A DNA stretch of 64,000 bases from Stenotrophomonas sp. PS02298 (GCF_029959445.1 NZ_JASCOR010000001.1:18965-82964), one strand, 5' to 3'. Shown: positions 44,826-54,424, counted from the stretch's first letter. Translations and numbers: made by a program. Notes: generated by a model from the sequence alone, not told the origin.

Positions 44826-45758
44826 TCACATTCCCTTGATTGCGGCAGCCAGCGAAATGATGGCCGGCCCGGCAAGCACCAGCATCAGCGCCGGCAGCAA
44901 GGTGATCATCATCACCACGGTCATCTTCACCGAGAGCTTGCCGACCTTTTCCTTCATCTTCATCCTACGCTGTTCGCGCAGGCGCATGCCGAACTGCTTG
45001 AGCGGTTCCTGCACGGCGCCGCCGTGTTGGTGCACCTGCAATATCATCTGCATGAGGCTGCGCAGGTCGTCGTTGTCGAAGGACTCGGATAGCCGTCGCA
45101 GCGATTGCGCGCGACTGCGTCCGCGGCTGTAGCTGGCATTGGCGATCTGCAGTTCGTGGCCCAGTACCGGGATGGCGATGTGCAGCTTCTCGCCTACCAT
45201 CTGCAGGCTTTGGTCGATGCTGAAGCCAACACCTTGCAGCAGGCGCAGCAGGTCGATCAGCAAGGGCAATTCTTCATCCACTTTCCTGCGCAGGCGAGCG
45301 GCCCAGCTGCGCAGCAGCAGCTTCGGCAACAGAATGCCAAGCGCAAAGCCGACCAGCACGATGATGACCATGTCGCCGCCATGCGGCCGCAACAACAGCA
45401 CGGCGATGAATGGCATCAGCAAGGCAAGCAGCAGGCGGGTGGCAAGGAAGGCGGCGGTGCCTGTGTTGTGGTTCCAGCCAACCTGTTCCAACAGCAGCTT
45501 GTCCTCGGGTGCAAGCAGCGCTTTCTGCACGCGGCTACCGTCGAAGTGCTGGCCGACGGCGGCAAGGTCACACAGGCGCTGCCGCCACCAACCGGCTTTC
45601 GGCGCCTTGTCGTGTTCCAGGTGCTGGGCCGTGTCCAGCGCGGTCTGTAATGCCGCGCCCGCCTGTTGGCTGCGGCGCCCGCGGTAGAGCAGGCCGGCCG
45701 CAGCCAGTACCAGGGCCAGCACGACCAGCATCATGGCGATGGCGTACAGCTGGTTCAT
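44826..45758 (-). CDS. tadC: TadC inner-membrane platform protein (T2SF family)
   Basis: A 310-residue protein from the ATG at 45758. A T2SF domain (LPLLIDLLRLLQGVGFSIDQ) with membrane helices at the N-terminus, middle and C-terminus. Paralogue of TadB; the two form the platform on which TadA acts. Confidence 0.9.
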   Translation of the reverse strand: MNQLYAIAMMLVVLALVLAAAGLLYRGRRSQQAGAALQTALDTAQHLEHDKAPKAGWWRQRLCDLAAVGQHFDGSRVQKALLAPEDKLLLEQVGWNHNTGTAAFLATRLLLALLMPFIAVLLLRPHGGDMVIIVLVGFALGILLPKLLLRSWAARLRRKVDEELPLLIDLLRLLQGVGFSIDQSLQMVGEKLHIAIPVLGHELQIANASYSRGRSRAQSLRRLSESFDNDDLRSLMQMILQVHQHGGAVQEPLKQFGMRLREQRRMKMKEKVGKLSVKMTVVMMITLLPALMLVLAGPAIISLAAAIKGM

Positions 45759-45795
45759 GCGGCTCTCCGGCGGAGGTGAGGGGGGATGGACGGCG

Positions 45796-46710
45796 TCATA
45801 GCGACTTGGCCAGCCGGTACAGCAGGAAGCCGCCAAACAGTTCAAGCAGCACCGCGATCAACAGGATTTTCTTGCCGAGCGGTTCCTGGAACATGGGCTG
45901 GAAGAAATCCGGGCTCATCAAGGCCATCGACAAGGCGGCGCCGACTGGCAGCAGCGCAAGTACCCAGGCAGACATGCGGGTCTCGGAGGTGGTTGCCTGC
46001 AGTTCGCGCTGGACTTCTTCCAGATCGCGCATGAAGTCACTCATGCGTTGCAGGATCTGGTCGCTGCGGCCGCCGATGCGGATGCTGGTACCGAGGATCA
46101 CCGCCAGCATTTCCAGCGGGCGCAGGCGATAGGCCTGCGCGGCGTGTTGCAGGGCGCGATCCAGGTCCATGCCTGCGCGGGTATAGGTCAGTGCGTTGTC
46201 AAGGATGGGGCGCAGTGGCGGATCGACATTCTGGGTGGCGCTCTGGAAGGCCATCGACAAGCTGTTGCCGATGCCGGCGATGCGCACCATGTTTTCCAGG
46301 AAGTCGGGCATCTGCGCGACCAGCCGCTGCTGGATCTTGTCGATGCGCCGGTACAGCCACAGCGCCACGGCCAACAGATACAGCGCCAGTACGAACAGGC
46401 CAAACCAGGCGCTGCCCAGGCGCAGGCCAGCGCCGATGGTGACGACGATGCCGGGCAACGCGATCAGGATCAACGTGCGCACCGAGTCTTTCAACCCTGC
46501 CCGACGCAGCAGCTCGGCCCAGCGTCTGCTGGGTGGACGGCTGTTGCGGGCGTCATCGGCGGCGCGTTGTGGATCAGGCTGCGAGAGACGGGTGTCGGCG
46601 TGGCTGGCGGCAGCGCGCTGCTGCACGCGGGTAGCGACGCCCCACCACAGGCCCATGGCCAGTGCCACCAACAGCACTGCAAAGCTTCCGAGCAGCAGGG
46701 GCAGCATCAT
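45796..46710 (-). CDS. tadB: TadB inner-membrane platform protein (T2SF family)
   Basis: A 304-residue protein with a T2SF domain (MPDFLENMVRIAGIGNSLSM, ALQHAAQAYRLRPLEMLAV) and about four helices. The start overlaps the tadA stop (ATGA). Confidence 0.9.
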   Translation of the reverse strand: MMLPLLLGSFAVLLVALAMGLWWGVATRVQQRAAASHADTRLSQPDPQRAADDARNSRPPSRRWAELLRRAGLKDSVRTLILIALPGIVVTIGAGLRLGSAWFGLFVLALYLLAVALWLYRRIDKIQQRLVAQMPDFLENMVRIAGIGNSLSMAFQSATQNVDPPLRPILDNALTYTRAGMDLDRALQHAAQAYRLRPLEMLAVILGTSIRIGGRSDQILQRMSDFMRDLEEVQRELQATTSETRMSAWVLALLPVGAALSMALMSPDFFQPMFQEPLGKKILLIAVLLELFGGFLLYRLAKSL

Positions 46711-48062
46711 GAAGGAAAGCTCCCCATGTTGGCCTCGCGCAGTTCCTGCCGGAAAGGTTCGAGCTTGTGGCAGTGCGGATGGAAACCCAGGCCTATCCAG
46801 CGATCGCGTTCGCGGCTTTCCTGGTCGATCCAGGTCTCATGCTTGAACAGCTCCTGGCTGGTGATGACGTTGTCGCTGACGCCAGTGATCTCGGTGATGG
46901 AGACGATCACCCGGCGGCCGCTGCCCAGGCGCGAGATCTGCACGATGAAGTCGATGGCACCGGCAATCTGCCGACGCAGGCTGTCTTCGCTGCCCTGGAA
47001 GCCGGCAAAACCTGCCAGCATTTCCAGTCGATACAGGCAGTCGCGGGCGTTGTTGGCATGCACGGTAGCCATGGAGCCGTCGTGGCCGGTATTCATCGCC
47101 TGCAGCATTTCCAGCACCTCGGCGCCACGCACTTCGCCGACCACGATGCGGTCCGGACGCATGCGCAGGCTGTTGCGTACCAGTTCGCGGATGCTGACCG
47201 CGCCACTGCCATCAAACCCGCCCATGCGTGATTCCAGTCGCACCACATGCGGGTGATTGAGGGCCAGCTCAGCGGTGTCCTCGACGGTGATGACGCGCTC
47301 GTTGTGCGGGATGAAGGTCGCCAGCGCATTGAGCAGGGAGGTCTTGCCGGAGCTGGTGCCGCCGGAGATCAGGATGTTGCAGCGGCCACGCACCATCGCG
47401 TTGAGCAGGGCGTACATCGGCTTGTCGAAGGCGCCGCGCCCCAGCAACTCATCAGGGGTGAATGGATCCTTGCGGAACTTGCGGATGGACACCATCGGCC
47501 CGTCAACGGCCAACGGCGAAATGATGGCGTTGAGGCGGCCGCCATTGGGCAATCGCGCGTCGACCATGGGGTTGGAGTCGTCCAGGCGGCGGCCGAGTGG
47601 CGCGATGATGCGGCGCAGGATGCGCAGCAGGTGGCGGTCATCACCGAAACGCTGGGTAGAGCGGCGCAATATGCCGCCGGCAGACACATGTACGTCCTTG
47701 TAACCGTTGATCAGGATGTCTTCGATCTCCGGGTCATGCAGCAGATCGTCGAGCGGTCCAAAGCCTGTCAGCTCCTTCTGCAGGGCGCTGGCTACGGCTT
47801 CCATCTCGTGCGCGTTGACCGGGATCTTCCACTCCTTGACGAACGCGGCGGTCTGCGTGCGCACGAACTTGCCGATGGTTTCCGGCGACCAGGAATCGAT
47901 GTCGACGCGCTGGTCCTCGACATGGTTCAACAGATATTCGTGTGCCGCCGACAGCACGGTCTGGAACTGCTCAGTCTGTTCGAACGGCACGTTCGGAACT
48001 GGTTCCACTGACAGTGCTGCTGCGGCGATGCGCGGGGACAAGGGGGTGACTTTGTCTTCCAT
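46707..48062 (-). CDS. tadA: TadA/CpaF secretion ATPase
   Basis: A 451-residue type II/IV secretion ATPase. Walker A GGTSSGKTSLLNAL near residue 235. Aspartate and histidine boxes typical of the family follow (ITVEDTAEL, RPDRIVVGEVRGAE, TGHDGSMATVHANN). It powers Flp pilus assembly and possibly retraction. A 40-residue tail after KHETWIDQE is lineage-specific. Confidence 0.95.
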   Translation of the reverse strand: MEDKVTPLSPRIAAAALSVEPVPNVPFEQTEQFQTVLSAAHEYLLNHVEDQRVDIDSWSPETIGKFVRTQTAAFVKEWKIPVNAHEMEAVASALQKELTGFGPLDDLLHDPEIEDILINGYKDVHVSAGGILRRSTQRFGDDRHLLRILRRIIAPLGRRLDDSNPMVDARLPNGGRLNAIISPLAVDGPMVSIRKFRKDPFTPDELLGRGAFDKPMYALLNAMVRGRCNILISGGTSSGKTSLLNALATFIPHNERVITVEDTAELALNHPHVVRLESRMGGFDGSGAVSIRELVRNSLRMRPDRIVVGEVRGAEVLEMLQAMNTGHDGSMATVHANNARDCLYRLEMLAGFAGFQGSEDSLRRQIAGAIDFIVQISRLGSGRRVIVSITEITGVSDNVITSQELFKHETWIDQESRERDRWIGLGFHPHCHKLEPFRQELREANMGSFPS

Positions 48063-48064
48063 TG

Positions 48065-49333
48065 TTATCTACCCAGCAGATTGGCGAGACGGGCCAGCGG
48101 TGATGCCGGTGCGGTGGTTGGTGGCGTTGCCAGTCGACGCCGGTCCAGGCGCTGCAACAGCGGCTGCAGTGCCTTGAGATAGGGGTCGCGTGGAGCTGCA
48201 TCGGTGAGCAAGCGGCCCAGCCCTGCGTTGGAGCGCAGTACCCGTGAACGGTCCGGAAGGGTGGCCAACAGTGGCAGGTTGAAGCGCTGTGCGATCTGGG
48301 TGTCGGCCAGCCCGCCGTTGGCATCGAAGCGGTTGACGATCAGCTGCAGGCGGTCGTCGCGCAGGCCGCGGCTTTCGAGCTCGCGCATGGTCTGGTCCAG
48401 CGATACCAGTGACCCAATTGCCTGGTCGGTGACCAGCCAGACCTCGGACGCACTCTTGAGCAGGGTGGTGGGCAGCAGTTGCACCGGTAGGCCACCGACA
48501 TCGCACAGGCTCAGTGGGAAGACGCTGCGCAGACGATCGAGCAGGGAAATGGGTTCATGCTTTTTCAGCAGGCTGCCGCTGGCAATGCCGAGCAGGGCCA
48601 TGCCGCTGGCATGGTGGGCGAAGGCGGTGCCGACGAAGGTACGGTCCATCCGCTCGACGCTGCGTAGTGACTCTTCATAGCTGAAATGGCTTTCCATGCC
48701 CAGGTAGAGCGCGGCATCGGCAGCGGGTTGGCCCAGGTCGATCAGCAGCAACCAACCCTGCACGGCGGCGACATCAGGCGAGACAGGGTTCTGTTCGGCC
48801 AGGCTCACGCCGAGATGGGTGGCCAAGGTGCTGGTGCCCACGCCTGGGCGGACCCCCAACAACACGATCAGGCGACCGTCCGGGCGTAGCTCCGGTGTCG
48901 CCGCAGCACGCATCGGGCTTGGGGCCGCGCCAACATGTTCGAAAACCTCGAGCATCTGGGCCGTGCTGTTGTCGATATCGACAAAATCGCAAACCCCTGC
49001 GCGCATTGCCGCCAACAGGTGTGCAGCCTGCTCCGGGCCGGTGGTACCCAATCCGATCATCGCAGGGCAGCCGGGCAGCGCGTGCAGCTGGCGGGCGAGG
49101 TCGGTGGAGTAGGCGGCATTGCCGCCGCAGTAATCGAGCAACACGAATGCCGAGCCTGCTGCTGCATCCAGCAGCTGGCGCGGATTGGTTTCGCGACTAT
49201 CGACCCAGCGCAGATTGGCCTGCCCCGCCAATACCGCACCCAGGCGCGCCATGTGGCGGTTGTCCGGTGCGTACAGCAGCAGATTCAATTCGGGATGGCT
49301 CTGGGTCTGGGGCAAGGGCATCACCGGGGGCAT
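48065..49333 (-). CDS. tadZ: TadZ/CpaE pilus localisation ATPase-like protein
   Basis: A 422-residue protein: an N-terminal receiver-like domain (LNLLLYAPDNRHMARL) and a MinD/ParA-like domain. The deviant Walker A is GVRPGVGTSTLA. Both lysines of the canonical KGGxGKS/T are absent (Arg and Thr instead), so ATP hydrolysis is doubtful. TadZ proteins mark the pole where pili form. Confidence 0.87.
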   Translation of the reverse strand: MPPVMPLPQTQSHPELNLLLYAPDNRHMARLGAVLAGQANLRWVDSRETNPRQLLDAAAGSAFVLLDYCGGNAAYSTDLARQLHALPGCPAMIGLGTTGPEQAAHLLAAMRAGVCDFVDIDNSTAQMLEVFEHVGAAPSPMRAAATPELRPDGRLIVLLGVRPGVGTSTLATHLGVSLAEQNPVSPDVAAVQGWLLLIDLGQPAADAALYLGMESHFSYEESLRSVERMDRTFVGTAFAHHASGMALLGIASGSLLKKHEPISLLDRLRSVFPLSLCDVGGLPVQLLPTTLLKSASEVWLVTDQAIGSLVSLDQTMRELESRGLRDDRLQLIVNRFDANGGLADTQIAQRFNLPLLATLPDRSRVLRSNAGLGRLLTDAAPRDPYLKALQPLLQRLDRRRLATPPTTAPASPLARLANLLGR

Positions 49334-49342
49334 GGGGACACT

Positions 49343-50677
49343 TCAGCGTGAGAAGCCAGGGAGTTGGTCAGGGCTGGCCGGGTGCAGCAACCATGCGCCC
49401 CAGACCGGAAGTTTGGGTTGTGCTTCGTGTTGGCCAGGCAGCGGAATTTCGGTGCCGCGTGCCAGTGGCTTGACCAGTCGCGGTGTCACCACGATCACGA
49501 GCTCCTTGTCCTCGCGCTTGTAGCTGAGGTTGCGGAAGAACGAGCCAATCACCGGGATGTCGCCGAGCAGCGGGATCTTGTTGACGTTCGAGGACAGCTG
49601 GCTGCTGACCAGGCCACCGATGACGAAGCTCTCGCCGTCGCCCAGTTCCACCGTGGTGTCGGCGCGACGGGTAGAGATGGCGGGTATCTGGGTGCCGTCC
49701 AGGGTGATACCGCGGGTGTAGTCGAGGTCACTGGCTTCCGGTGCGACCTTCAGCGCGATGCGGTCTGCCGACAACACGGTCGGGGTGACGGTCAGGCCGA
49801 TGCCGAAAGGTTTGAAGTTCACCGTGGTGGTACCAAGCCCTTGTGGCTCAAGGATGGGCAGTTCGCCGCCTGCAAGAAAGCTCGCACTCTGGCCGGACAA
49901 CGCCACCAGCGTGGGCTCCGCCAGCACCCGCGCCATGCCGTTGGCCTGCAGGAGATCGATGTTCGCATCCCAGGCGCCCGGGATGGATTTGGCTACCAGC
50001 TTGAATGCCGATGAAAGCGCGCCACCGTCATTGCTGCCGCTTGGTGAGGTGATGCCGTAGCTGAAGCCGCCATTGATGTTCTTGAAACTGATGCCGACCT
50101 GGCGCAGCACGCTCTTGTTGAACTCCACCACTTTTACTTCGACCTGCACCACACCGCCGCTACTGATGGTGGTTGCGTCACTGATCATGCCTTTTTCGCC
50201 AACAGCCGATGCCGCGGCTTTGCGACGGGCCTCATGCTCAAGCAGGGAGCCCGCACTGCCCGAGAGCAGGGCTTGGCCGGCCTGCACGGTGAGCCCATTG
50301 GCGCTGCCATCCAGCAGTCCGCCCTGTACCGCGTTGCGAACTTCAACACGGATGCGCGTCGGTGCTGCCTGTTTCTGCAGCCACAGCAGCAAGGTGGTGC
50401 TGCCGGCGGATTTTCCAACCAGCAAGGCCTCGCTGTTACGACCAATGCGGGTGATGTCGGCAATGGAAGGGTCGGCGATGGCGATCCGCTCGACTCCTGC
50501 CGGCAGGTTCCAGGGGCGCTGCTCGTTGAGTTCGAGCACAACGCTGTTGCTGCTGGCCTGTGCGTGCGCGGTCTGGGCCAACGGTGGCATGAAACCACTC
50601 ACGCTCAGCAGCGCCAGGACGAACAACGCAGGTGCGGTGATGGAAGAACGCTGGTGCAAGAGGATTCCCCCGGTCAT
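49343..50677 (-). CDS. rcpA: RcpA/CpaC outer-membrane secretin
   Basis: A 444-residue protein with a signal peptide (TAHAQA), an N-terminal pilus domain (LNEQRPWNLPAGVERIAIAD) and the secretin core (VEVKVVEFNKSVLRQVGISF, ARVLAEPTLVALSGQSASFL, GELPI, TVELGDGESFVIGGL). Forms the outer-membrane ring for the pilus. No separate pilotin gene (RcpB/CpaD) is seen. Confidence 0.93.
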   Translation of the reverse strand: MTGGILLHQRSSITAPALFVLALLSVSGFMPPLAQTAHAQASSNSVVLELNEQRPWNLPAGVERIAIADPSIADITRIGRNSEALLVGKSAGSTTLLLWLQKQAAPTRIRVEVRNAVQGGLLDGSANGLTVQAGQALLSGSAGSLLEHEARRKAAASAVGEKGMISDATTISSGGVVQVEVKVVEFNKSVLRQVGISFKNINGGFSYGITSPSGSNDGGALSSAFKLVAKSIPGAWDANIDLLQANGMARVLAEPTLVALSGQSASFLAGGELPILEPQGLGTTTVNFKPFGIGLTVTPTVLSADRIALKVAPEASDLDYTRGITLDGTQIPAISTRRADTTVELGDGESFVIGGLVSSQLSSNVNKIPLLGDIPVIGSFFRNLSYKREDKELVIVVTPRLVKPLARGTEIPLPGQHEAQPKLPVWGAWLLHPASPDQLPGFSR

Positions 50678-51732
50678 GGCGAAGACTGCTGGTTGGATGG
50701 GGTCGTGCCGCGGATGATCTCGATGGCTTGGCGGCTGGCCGGACGTGCGCCACGACGTCGTTGCGGTGCTGCCGAAGCAACGGCGTTGGCGGAGGGGGAG
50801 CGGTTGTTGTCACCGGCCAGTGCATTCAGGTCGATGCCAGCGTAGGCTCGGTTTTCCGGGCGCGCAGCGGCTTCGGCTGCTGATTCATCCAGGTTGCCGC
50901 GCAGCGCAAGCACCGCAGCCGGCGTTGCAAAGATGGACTCGTCGGCCAAACCTGTATCACCTGGATTACGCAGCGCCAGGAATAACTTGCCGCTATGCGC
51001 GGCAAGCAACAGGCGCCCTGCATCCTGTACCGGAACCGCCAGGATCGCACTGCGCGCCTGCGCCGCATCAGCGTTTGCAGAACCATCGCGGCGCCCATCG
51101 CGGGACGCAATGGTTTCGGCGCGGCTGCCTGGCTCAGGTGGTGAAGCACCGATCTCGTTGTTCTGTTCGTCGGTGTTGGCACTTGCTTGGCCCACATCGG
51201 CGCTGCCGTAGCCCAATACCTGCAGGCGCGAGAGCAGCAGTCGTGCCTGGGTGTTGTTCTGGCCGCTGCCGGCGCTGGATGGGTCCTGCAAGCTCATGAA
51301 TACATCGACGTAATCGCCCGGCGCGACCCGGTTGCTGACCCCGGCAAGCTCGTCAACTGGCACCGCCACGGCGCGCTCGCCGGGTTTGATGCCAATGGCG
51401 ATGCCCTGGAGCAATTGTTCGCTTGTGACCATCGCGCCGGCGGCAATGTTCCTCGCCGGGGTGCGTCCTTCCACTGCACTGATGGCGCTGTAGCCGTTGG
51501 CCGGTGGCAAGGCCATTTCGGTAATGGTGAGGTCGGCACCGGTGATCGGTTGGCCGGCAGGCAGATCCTTGCTGGCGACTACCACCATCTGCTTGGATGG
51601 ATTGGTTGGTGGCGTCGCACTGCTGACGTCGGTGGGCGCCGTTGCGCGCCGACCGATTCCAAAGGCCAGCACCATCAATAGTGCTGCGACGGCCAACAGC
51701 AGGATTGCAGCTATGCGTATTGCCTTGGGCAT
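50674..51732 (-). CDS. rcpC: RcpC/CpaB pilus assembly protein
   Basis: A 352-residue protein with one N-terminal helix and a SAF domain (VVASKDLPAGQPITGADLT, MVTSEQLLQGIAIGIKPGER). CpaB/RcpC proteins act in the periplasm with the secretin. Its stop overlaps the secretin start. Confidence 0.9.
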   Translation of the reverse strand: MPKAIRIAAILLLAVAALLMVLAFGIGRRATAPTDVSSATPPTNPSKQMVVVASKDLPAGQPITGADLTITEMALPPANGYSAISAVEGRTPARNIAAGAMVTSEQLLQGIAIGIKPGERAVAVPVDELAGVSNRVAPGDYVDVFMSLQDPSSAGSGQNNTQARLLLSRLQVLGYGSADVGQASANTDEQNNEIGASPPEPGSRAETIASRDGRRDGSANADAAQARSAILAVPVQDAGRLLLAAHSGKLFLALRNPGDTGLADESIFATPAAVLALRGNLDESAAEAAARPENRAYAGIDLNALAGDNNRSPSANAVASAAPQRRRGARPASRQAIEIIRGTTPSNQQSSP

Positions 51733-51762
51733 CTTGAAGCTCCTCCCCCTTGGAGTCCGCGT

Positions 51763-52245
51763 TTAGCGGTCGCCTAGATCCAGTTGAACAACGGCGGTAC
51801 TGCTCAATGACTTGCCCATGGTCCAGCCCATCAACGTGCCGGTTCCCGGCATGAAGGGGTGCGCGTCATGGTCGTACGAAGTGGTTACCTTGATGCACTT
51901 GACACTGCTATCGGCGGCGCAGGCATAAGGTTGAGACACCGCGATCGGTGCCGCATCGGCGCTGCTGCAGCCGGCCGCCGTCTTGGAGTAGTTCAACAAC
52001 CATTGCATCGAACGTGCTGCTGCCTGGCAGGCGTTGTCGCGTCGTTCGGCGGTGCTGCCGTAACGCAGCGACGCGCGCGCCCCTTCACCTGCTGCCAGGG
52101 CGAGTGATTGCTGGGCGGCAAAAATCATCACGCCGGTGAAAGTGATGAACAGCAACGGCAGGACGCCGAACATCATCATCAATGCGAACTCGATGGTCAC
52201 CACGCCTTGCGCACGCTTTCGCGAGGGAGCTCTCCGCCTAGACAT
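51763..52245 (-). CDS. tadE: TadE-like pseudopilin
   Basis: A 160-residue protein from the ATG at 52245, with GGAGGT just upstream. The motif GVVTIEFALMMMFGVLPLLF is the TadE N-terminal segment, with Glu at position +5 after a possible cleavage Gly. Overlaps the tadV end by 8 bp. Only one TadE/F gene is seen. Confidence 0.88.
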   Translation of the reverse strand: MSRRRAPSRKRAQGVVTIEFALMMMFGVLPLLFITFTGVMIFAAQQSLALAAGEGARASLRYGSTAERRDNACQAAARSMQWLLNYSKTAAGCSSADAAPIAVSQPYACAADSSVKCIKVTTSYDHDAHPFMPGTGTLMGWTMGKSLSSTAVVQLDLGDR

Positions 52246-52771
52246 GACTACCTCCATTCGCCACGACGAGGATCATCGCCAGGCCGAGGTACGCGGCATA
52301 AGGGATGCCACGGCGTCCGCGACGCGCTGAGCGCAGATCCATCTGCCAATCCAGCACCAGGCTGGAACCCTGCAGGGATTGCACCATCCGCTGCAGGCGC
52401 GGTGGTGCGCAACAAGCCGCGCTCGGCCAACTGATGGCGACAAGTGCGTGCACCCCGGCCGCCAGACTGGCGATGATCCAGATCGGTAGCAGCGCGCTGC
52501 CGCCGAGCAGGAACCCGATCACCGAAAACAGCTTCACATCGCCGGCGCCCATCCAGCCGATGGCGTAGAAAGGCAGCAATGCGGCCAGCCCGATCACACC
52601 ACCGAGCAGGCAGCTGGCAAGTGACGGCGGGTTGCCAATCTGCAACAGCTGCATCGCCACGACACACACCAACACGGCCAGCAGTGCCCGGTTGGAAACG
52701 CGCCGGGCCATCAGGTCGCTGATCGCGACCTGGGCGCCGAGCAGCAACGCCGTCAGATAGGCGATGGTCAT
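52238..52771 (-). CDS. tadV: Prepilin peptidase TadV/CpaA
   Basis: A 177-residue membrane protein of the type IV prepilin peptidase family without the N-terminal methylase part. The two catalytic Asp are in VAISDLMARRVSN and GAGDVKLFS (the GxGD). It cleaves the Flp leader. Confidence 0.9.
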   Translation of the reverse strand: MTIAYLTALLLGAQVAISDLMARRVSNRALLAVLVCVVAMQLLQIGNPPSLASCLLGGVIGLAALLPFYAIGWMGAGDVKLFSVIGFLLGGSALLPIWIIASLAAGVHALVAISWPSAACCAPPRLQRMVQSLQGSSLVLDWQMDLRSARRGRRGIPYAAYLGLAMILVVANGGSHV

Positions 52772-52786
52772 GGCCGCAGCCCCGGC

Positions 52787-52981
52787 TCAGGTGGTGCCGG
52801 TGCCAGTGCCGGCGCCGCTAACCAGTTCGGTAAGTTTGGTGAGGACCGTCTGGAATACGACTCTCAGGCCATCGCGTGCGAAGAATATGATCAGGCCCGC
52901 CACCACGGCTGCCAGCAGCCCATACTCAAGTGCGGTGACACCGTCTTCTTCCCGGAAAAACCTGCGCAGCTGTGCGTTCAT
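52787..52981 (-). CDS. flp: Flp-type IVb pilin
   Basis: A 64-residue pilin from the ATG at 52981, with GGGAGAA as ribosome site. Leader MNAQLRRFFREEDG is followed by VTALEYGLLAAVVAGLI, the Flp N-terminal helix with Glu5 and Tyr6. Short Gly/Thr tail. First gene of the tad operon and the only pilin gene found. Confidence 0.93.
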   Translation of the reverse strand: MNAQLRRFFREEDGVTALEYGLLAAVVAGLIIFFARDGLRVVFQTVLTKLTELVSGAGTGTGTT

Positions 52982-53004
52982 GATGTTCTCCCTGATGACC
53001 CGGT

Positions 53005-53021
53005 GTCGGTGTTGCACCGAC
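53005..53021 (-). promoter_or_regulatory. Leader hairpin upstream of flp
   Basis: GTCGGTG-TTG-CACCGAC, a perfect 7-bp stem with a 3-base loop, about 24 bases before the flp start. It may influence flp mRNA stability or translation. Confidence 0.4.
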
Positions 53022-53386
53022 AGAAAGCCGGGCGATGGGCATTGCTGCCCGATTGAGGTCATTGGGATGCACATGACACCGGCAAGAGTGTGCCGACGGT
53101 CGCTCAGGTTGCCGGGTAGTGCCGGCAGTTCCCTACCTTTGCTTCCGTTGTCCCCTGTCGGCATGCAGGGCATGCCCGGAAACATCATTGCAATCGGTCC
53201 CGGCCACGGATGCGCAAATTCGGCAAGAACGAATTGTTTTTCATATCTGTGATGGACTTCGCGATTAGGTAATGGCGGAGCCCGCGTGAAGGCTAGTTTT
53301 TTTTGTCAGTATCCGAGGCGCAGAGGATGAGGAATACGCCTCTTCTGGCGGTTCCGTAATGCGGATTTCAGGCTGTGCGGCAGGGG

Positions 53387-53415
53387 ATTGCAGGTTTTGT
53401 GCGTTTACCTGCAAT
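53387..53415. promoter_or_regulatory. Inverted repeat ATTGCAGGT-N11-ACCTGCAAT
   Basis: A perfect 9-bp dyad, half-sites 20 bases apart centre to centre (two helical turns), 55 bases upstream of the AraC-type start. It is a plausible autoregulatory or divergent operator. Confidence 0.5.
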
Positions 53416-53470
53416 GGATGGTCGGGCTTCTGAAGCGCGTCCCTGACTCAGGGGGCGCAAAGGCGTTCAC

Positions 53471-54424
53471 ATGGATGCGGTAGTCGGCGGAAACGGTTTG
53501 CGGTCATTTGATCTGGCCTCGCTCAGTGGCACGCTTCGCGTGTGCCACGTTGAACTGGTGTTGCTTGATGATCAGCCGCCTACGGCATCAATCACCTCCT
53601 TTGTTCACGACCAGGCCTTGTTGTGCACGTTTGAAATCGGTGCACGTACACGCGGCCGCTTCATGCTGCCGCTGGATTGGTGTCTGCTGGGATGCCTGCA
53701 GGCGGTGGACCCGGAAGCCAGCTGGTGCCATGGCGTGCCATTGGCGTCAGGAAATATCGTATCGGTAATGCCTGAGGGAGTTACCGAGTTTGCCTTGGGC
53801 GCGGGTAGTCGGATGACCTTTGTGTTGGTTCCGCTCAAACGTTTCCAGGAGCGTGCGGCAGCACAGCGGCTGGGCGGTCTTCTGGAAGAAGCGGCTGGCG
53901 TGCCGGTATTGAGCAACCGCCCGCACGTGCCGCTGCAGGCTTATTAGCAAGGCTTGCACGAGCGGATACACCAGGGTGAAGTCGGTAGCGATGAGATCGA
54001 TGCGATGCTCGATGCGCACGTCAAGGAAGTAGTAACCAATGGCCTGCCCGAGCGCGCTGGCTGCAACCGCAGCCGACGTGCCCGCTATCTTATTTTCCGC
54101 CGCGCCGAGGACATGATGTATGCCAATCTTCGACGCCATATCTACATGCACGAGCTGTGCGACGCCGCAGGCGTCAGTGAGCGGGCGCTGCGTTATGCAT
54201 TCGAGGAGCTGGTAGGGATCTCCCCGGTACGCTATCTGTCGATGCTGCGCCTGTGCGAGGCGTGCCGCAGCCTTTCCAGTGCAGATGCAGGCCGCAAGTC
54301 GGTCAAGTCAATCGCGCTGAGCTGCGGCCTGTGGGATCTGTCGCGCTTTGCCGACAGCTACCGAAAAGTGTTTGGCGAGTTGCCGAGTGAGACCTTGATG
54401 CGCGGCACTTACTCCACGGCCTGA
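53471..54424 (+). pseudogene. AraC-family regulator interrupted by an amber stop
   Basis: One continuous reading frame of 317 codons is interrupted only by a TAG at 53945-53947, codon 159. The first part (to PHVPLQAY) is the N-terminal sensor half. The second, from codon 160 (QGLHERIHQGEV), carries the helix-turn-helix domain with HELCDAAGVSERALRYAFEE and SIALSCGLWDLSRFADSYRK. A CAG-to-TAG change would explain it. A separate start for the second part (TTG at 53954) is possible. It sits between flp and the adhesin gene and may have controlled both. Confidence 0.85.

Larger units (their letters stand above)
52982..53470. promoter_or_regulatory. Divergent intergenic region between flp and the AraC-type gene
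   Basis: 489 bases without a gene. It must hold promoters for the tad operon (minus strand) and the regulator (plus strand). It contains a small hairpin in the flp leader (53005-53021) and a 9-bp inverted repeat (53387-53415). An eight-T run lies near 53300. No clear -10/-35 pair could be chosen. Confidence 0.6.
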
